A DNA stretch of 15,056 nucleotides, from assembly GCA_039190005.1 (NCBI GenBank), contig JBCCYM010000045.1, positions 1 to 15,056 of the forward strand, written 5' to 3'. The notes below the pieces were generated by a model. That model saw nothing but the letters and a program-made list of their open reading frames with translations. It was not told the origin of the DNA and did no database searches. This DNA comes from JBCCYM01 sp039190005 (GTDB lineage Bacteria > Pseudomonadota > Gammaproteobacteria > UBA12402). The position numbers were made by a program, and so were the translations under genes. Below are positions 14,906 to 15,056 of the stretch, in pieces (positions within the stretch are counted from its first letter, which is position 1; every line of letters begins with the position of its first letter).

Positions 14906-14942
14906 GTGGTTTATATCTTCTAAAGGTTGAAAACCGTCCGCA
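14906..14942 (-). repeat. Direct repeat bracketing the secreted-protein gene (upstream copy, intron 3' exon)
   Basis: On the minus strand this runs from TGCGGACGG through TTTTCAACCTTTAGAAGATA to ACCAC. It is about 95% alike to 13756-13793. Its first base directly follows the predicted last base of the group II intron (14943). GCGG and GGTTT near one end can pair with CCGC and AAACC at the other, so this copy can also fold. Confidence 0.85.
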
Positions 14943-14980
14943 GTCGAGTAAGCCAACGCCATTGCTGAGGTTGGCTCCTC
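14943..14980 (-). ncRNA. Group II intron domain VI with branch-point A and 3' splice site
   Basis: On the minus strand GAG (14980-14978), a G (14977) and AGCCAAC (14976-14970) pair with GTTGGCT (14957-14951), T (14950) and CTC (14948-14946). This leaves a single unpaired A at 14949. That A is seven bases from the intron end (GAC, last base 14943), the expected branch-point position. Confidence 0.85.
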
Positions 14981-14983
14981 TAA

Positions 14984-15017
14984 GAACCGTGCGTGCGACT
15001 TTCACCGCACACGGCTC
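14984..15017 (-). ncRNA. Group II intron domain V (catalytic hairpin)
   Basis: Exactly 34 nt on the minus strand, from GAGCCGTG to CACGGTTC. The lower stem is 8 bp and includes the conserved G-U wobble. The catalytic triad AGC is at positions 2-4. A two-base bulge (CG) is on the 3' side. The upper stem TGCG/CGCA is capped by a GAAA tetraloop. These are the defining features of domain V, the active site of the ribozyme. Confidence 0.93.
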
Positions 15018-15056
15018 AAGCCTTTATCAAGCTATTCAGAACAGAATAACCCAGCA

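Larger units (their letters stand above)
14943..15056 (-). mobile_element. Group II intron, 3' end only (truncated by the window edge)
   Basis: The minus strand from 15056 to 14943 ends with textbook group II intron domains V and VI, finishing ...CTCGAC. The intron body, and any reverse-transcriptase/maturase gene, would lie to the right of the window. The first 39 nt on the minus strand have stops in the frame read from 15056 (TGA, TGA, TAA), which fits the non-coding tail between a maturase gene and domain V. Subclass cannot be settled from this much sequence. Confidence 0.9.

Noticed and set aside
13756..14942. CRISPR array suggested by the two 37-38 bp repeats
   Set aside because: Only two copies, 1.1 kb apart with a gene between them. 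No regular short spacers and no cas genes in view.
14906..14942. Integron attC site
   Set aside because: The repeat can fold imperfectly and contains GTTGAAA, but no paired GTTRRRY/RYYYAAC core sites and no integrase gene are visible, and folding is not preserved in the downstream copy.

Overview
The window looks like chromosome from a moderately AT-rich gammaproteobacterium. The hemA-prfA-prmC order, a DksA with the canonical C-terminal domain, WaaA/KdtA (so Kdo-containing lipopolysaccharide) and UbiA all support this. A host-associated Legionellales-type lineage (Coxiella, Legionella, Rickettsiella or Berkiella relatives) is my guess from general flavour only; nothing here proves it. Positions 1 to about 13,550 carry mostly housekeeping genes with one composition, including many CGCG/GCGCGC strings. 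The last 1.5 kb (about 13,550-15,056) is different and looks acquired.

Layout. A glutamate decarboxylase gene (177-1553, +) runs into a convergent nfeD-like gene (1550-2002, -). The minus-strand cluster waaA - EamA transporter - ubiA (5135 down to 2106) has overlapping junctions and is followed by a REP-like repeat cluster and the nfeD-like gene. A 613-bp non-coding gap (5136-5748) holds another copy of the same palindromic repeat and a strong hairpin. It precedes a small, divergent Hfq/Sm-like gene (5749-5991, +). Next is a DksA homologue on the minus strand with a long N-terminal Lys/Ala/Thr tail of five 35-residue repeats (6115-7164). The operon hemA-prfA-prmC (10429 down to 7256, -) joins the first enzyme of tetrapyrrole synthesis to release factor 1 and its methyltransferase. 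Divergent from hemA is galU (10617-11555, +), whose stop directly abuts the end of a convergent wecA-type gene (11556-12593, -). A proline-iminopeptidase-like hydrolase follows (12677-13549, +).

The right end has an AT-rich gene for a predicted secreted protein of unknown function (13815-14834, -), bracketed by two near-identical direct repeats of 37-38 bp. The upstream copy begins exactly where the 3' end of a group II intron stops. Domains V and VI of that intron, on the minus strand (14943-15017), can be folded by hand with the expected catalytic triad, GAAA loop, two-base bulge and branch-point A. Two further sites nearby carry the likely empty-target sequence (TTGCCTA followed by TGCGGAYGG). 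This gives a testable prediction for the intron's exon-binding sequence.

The most interesting items are the secreted-protein segment with its intron and repeats, the Hfq-like protein whose usual Sm2 YKH motif is replaced by WRD, and the DksA with a histone-H1-like repetitive tail.
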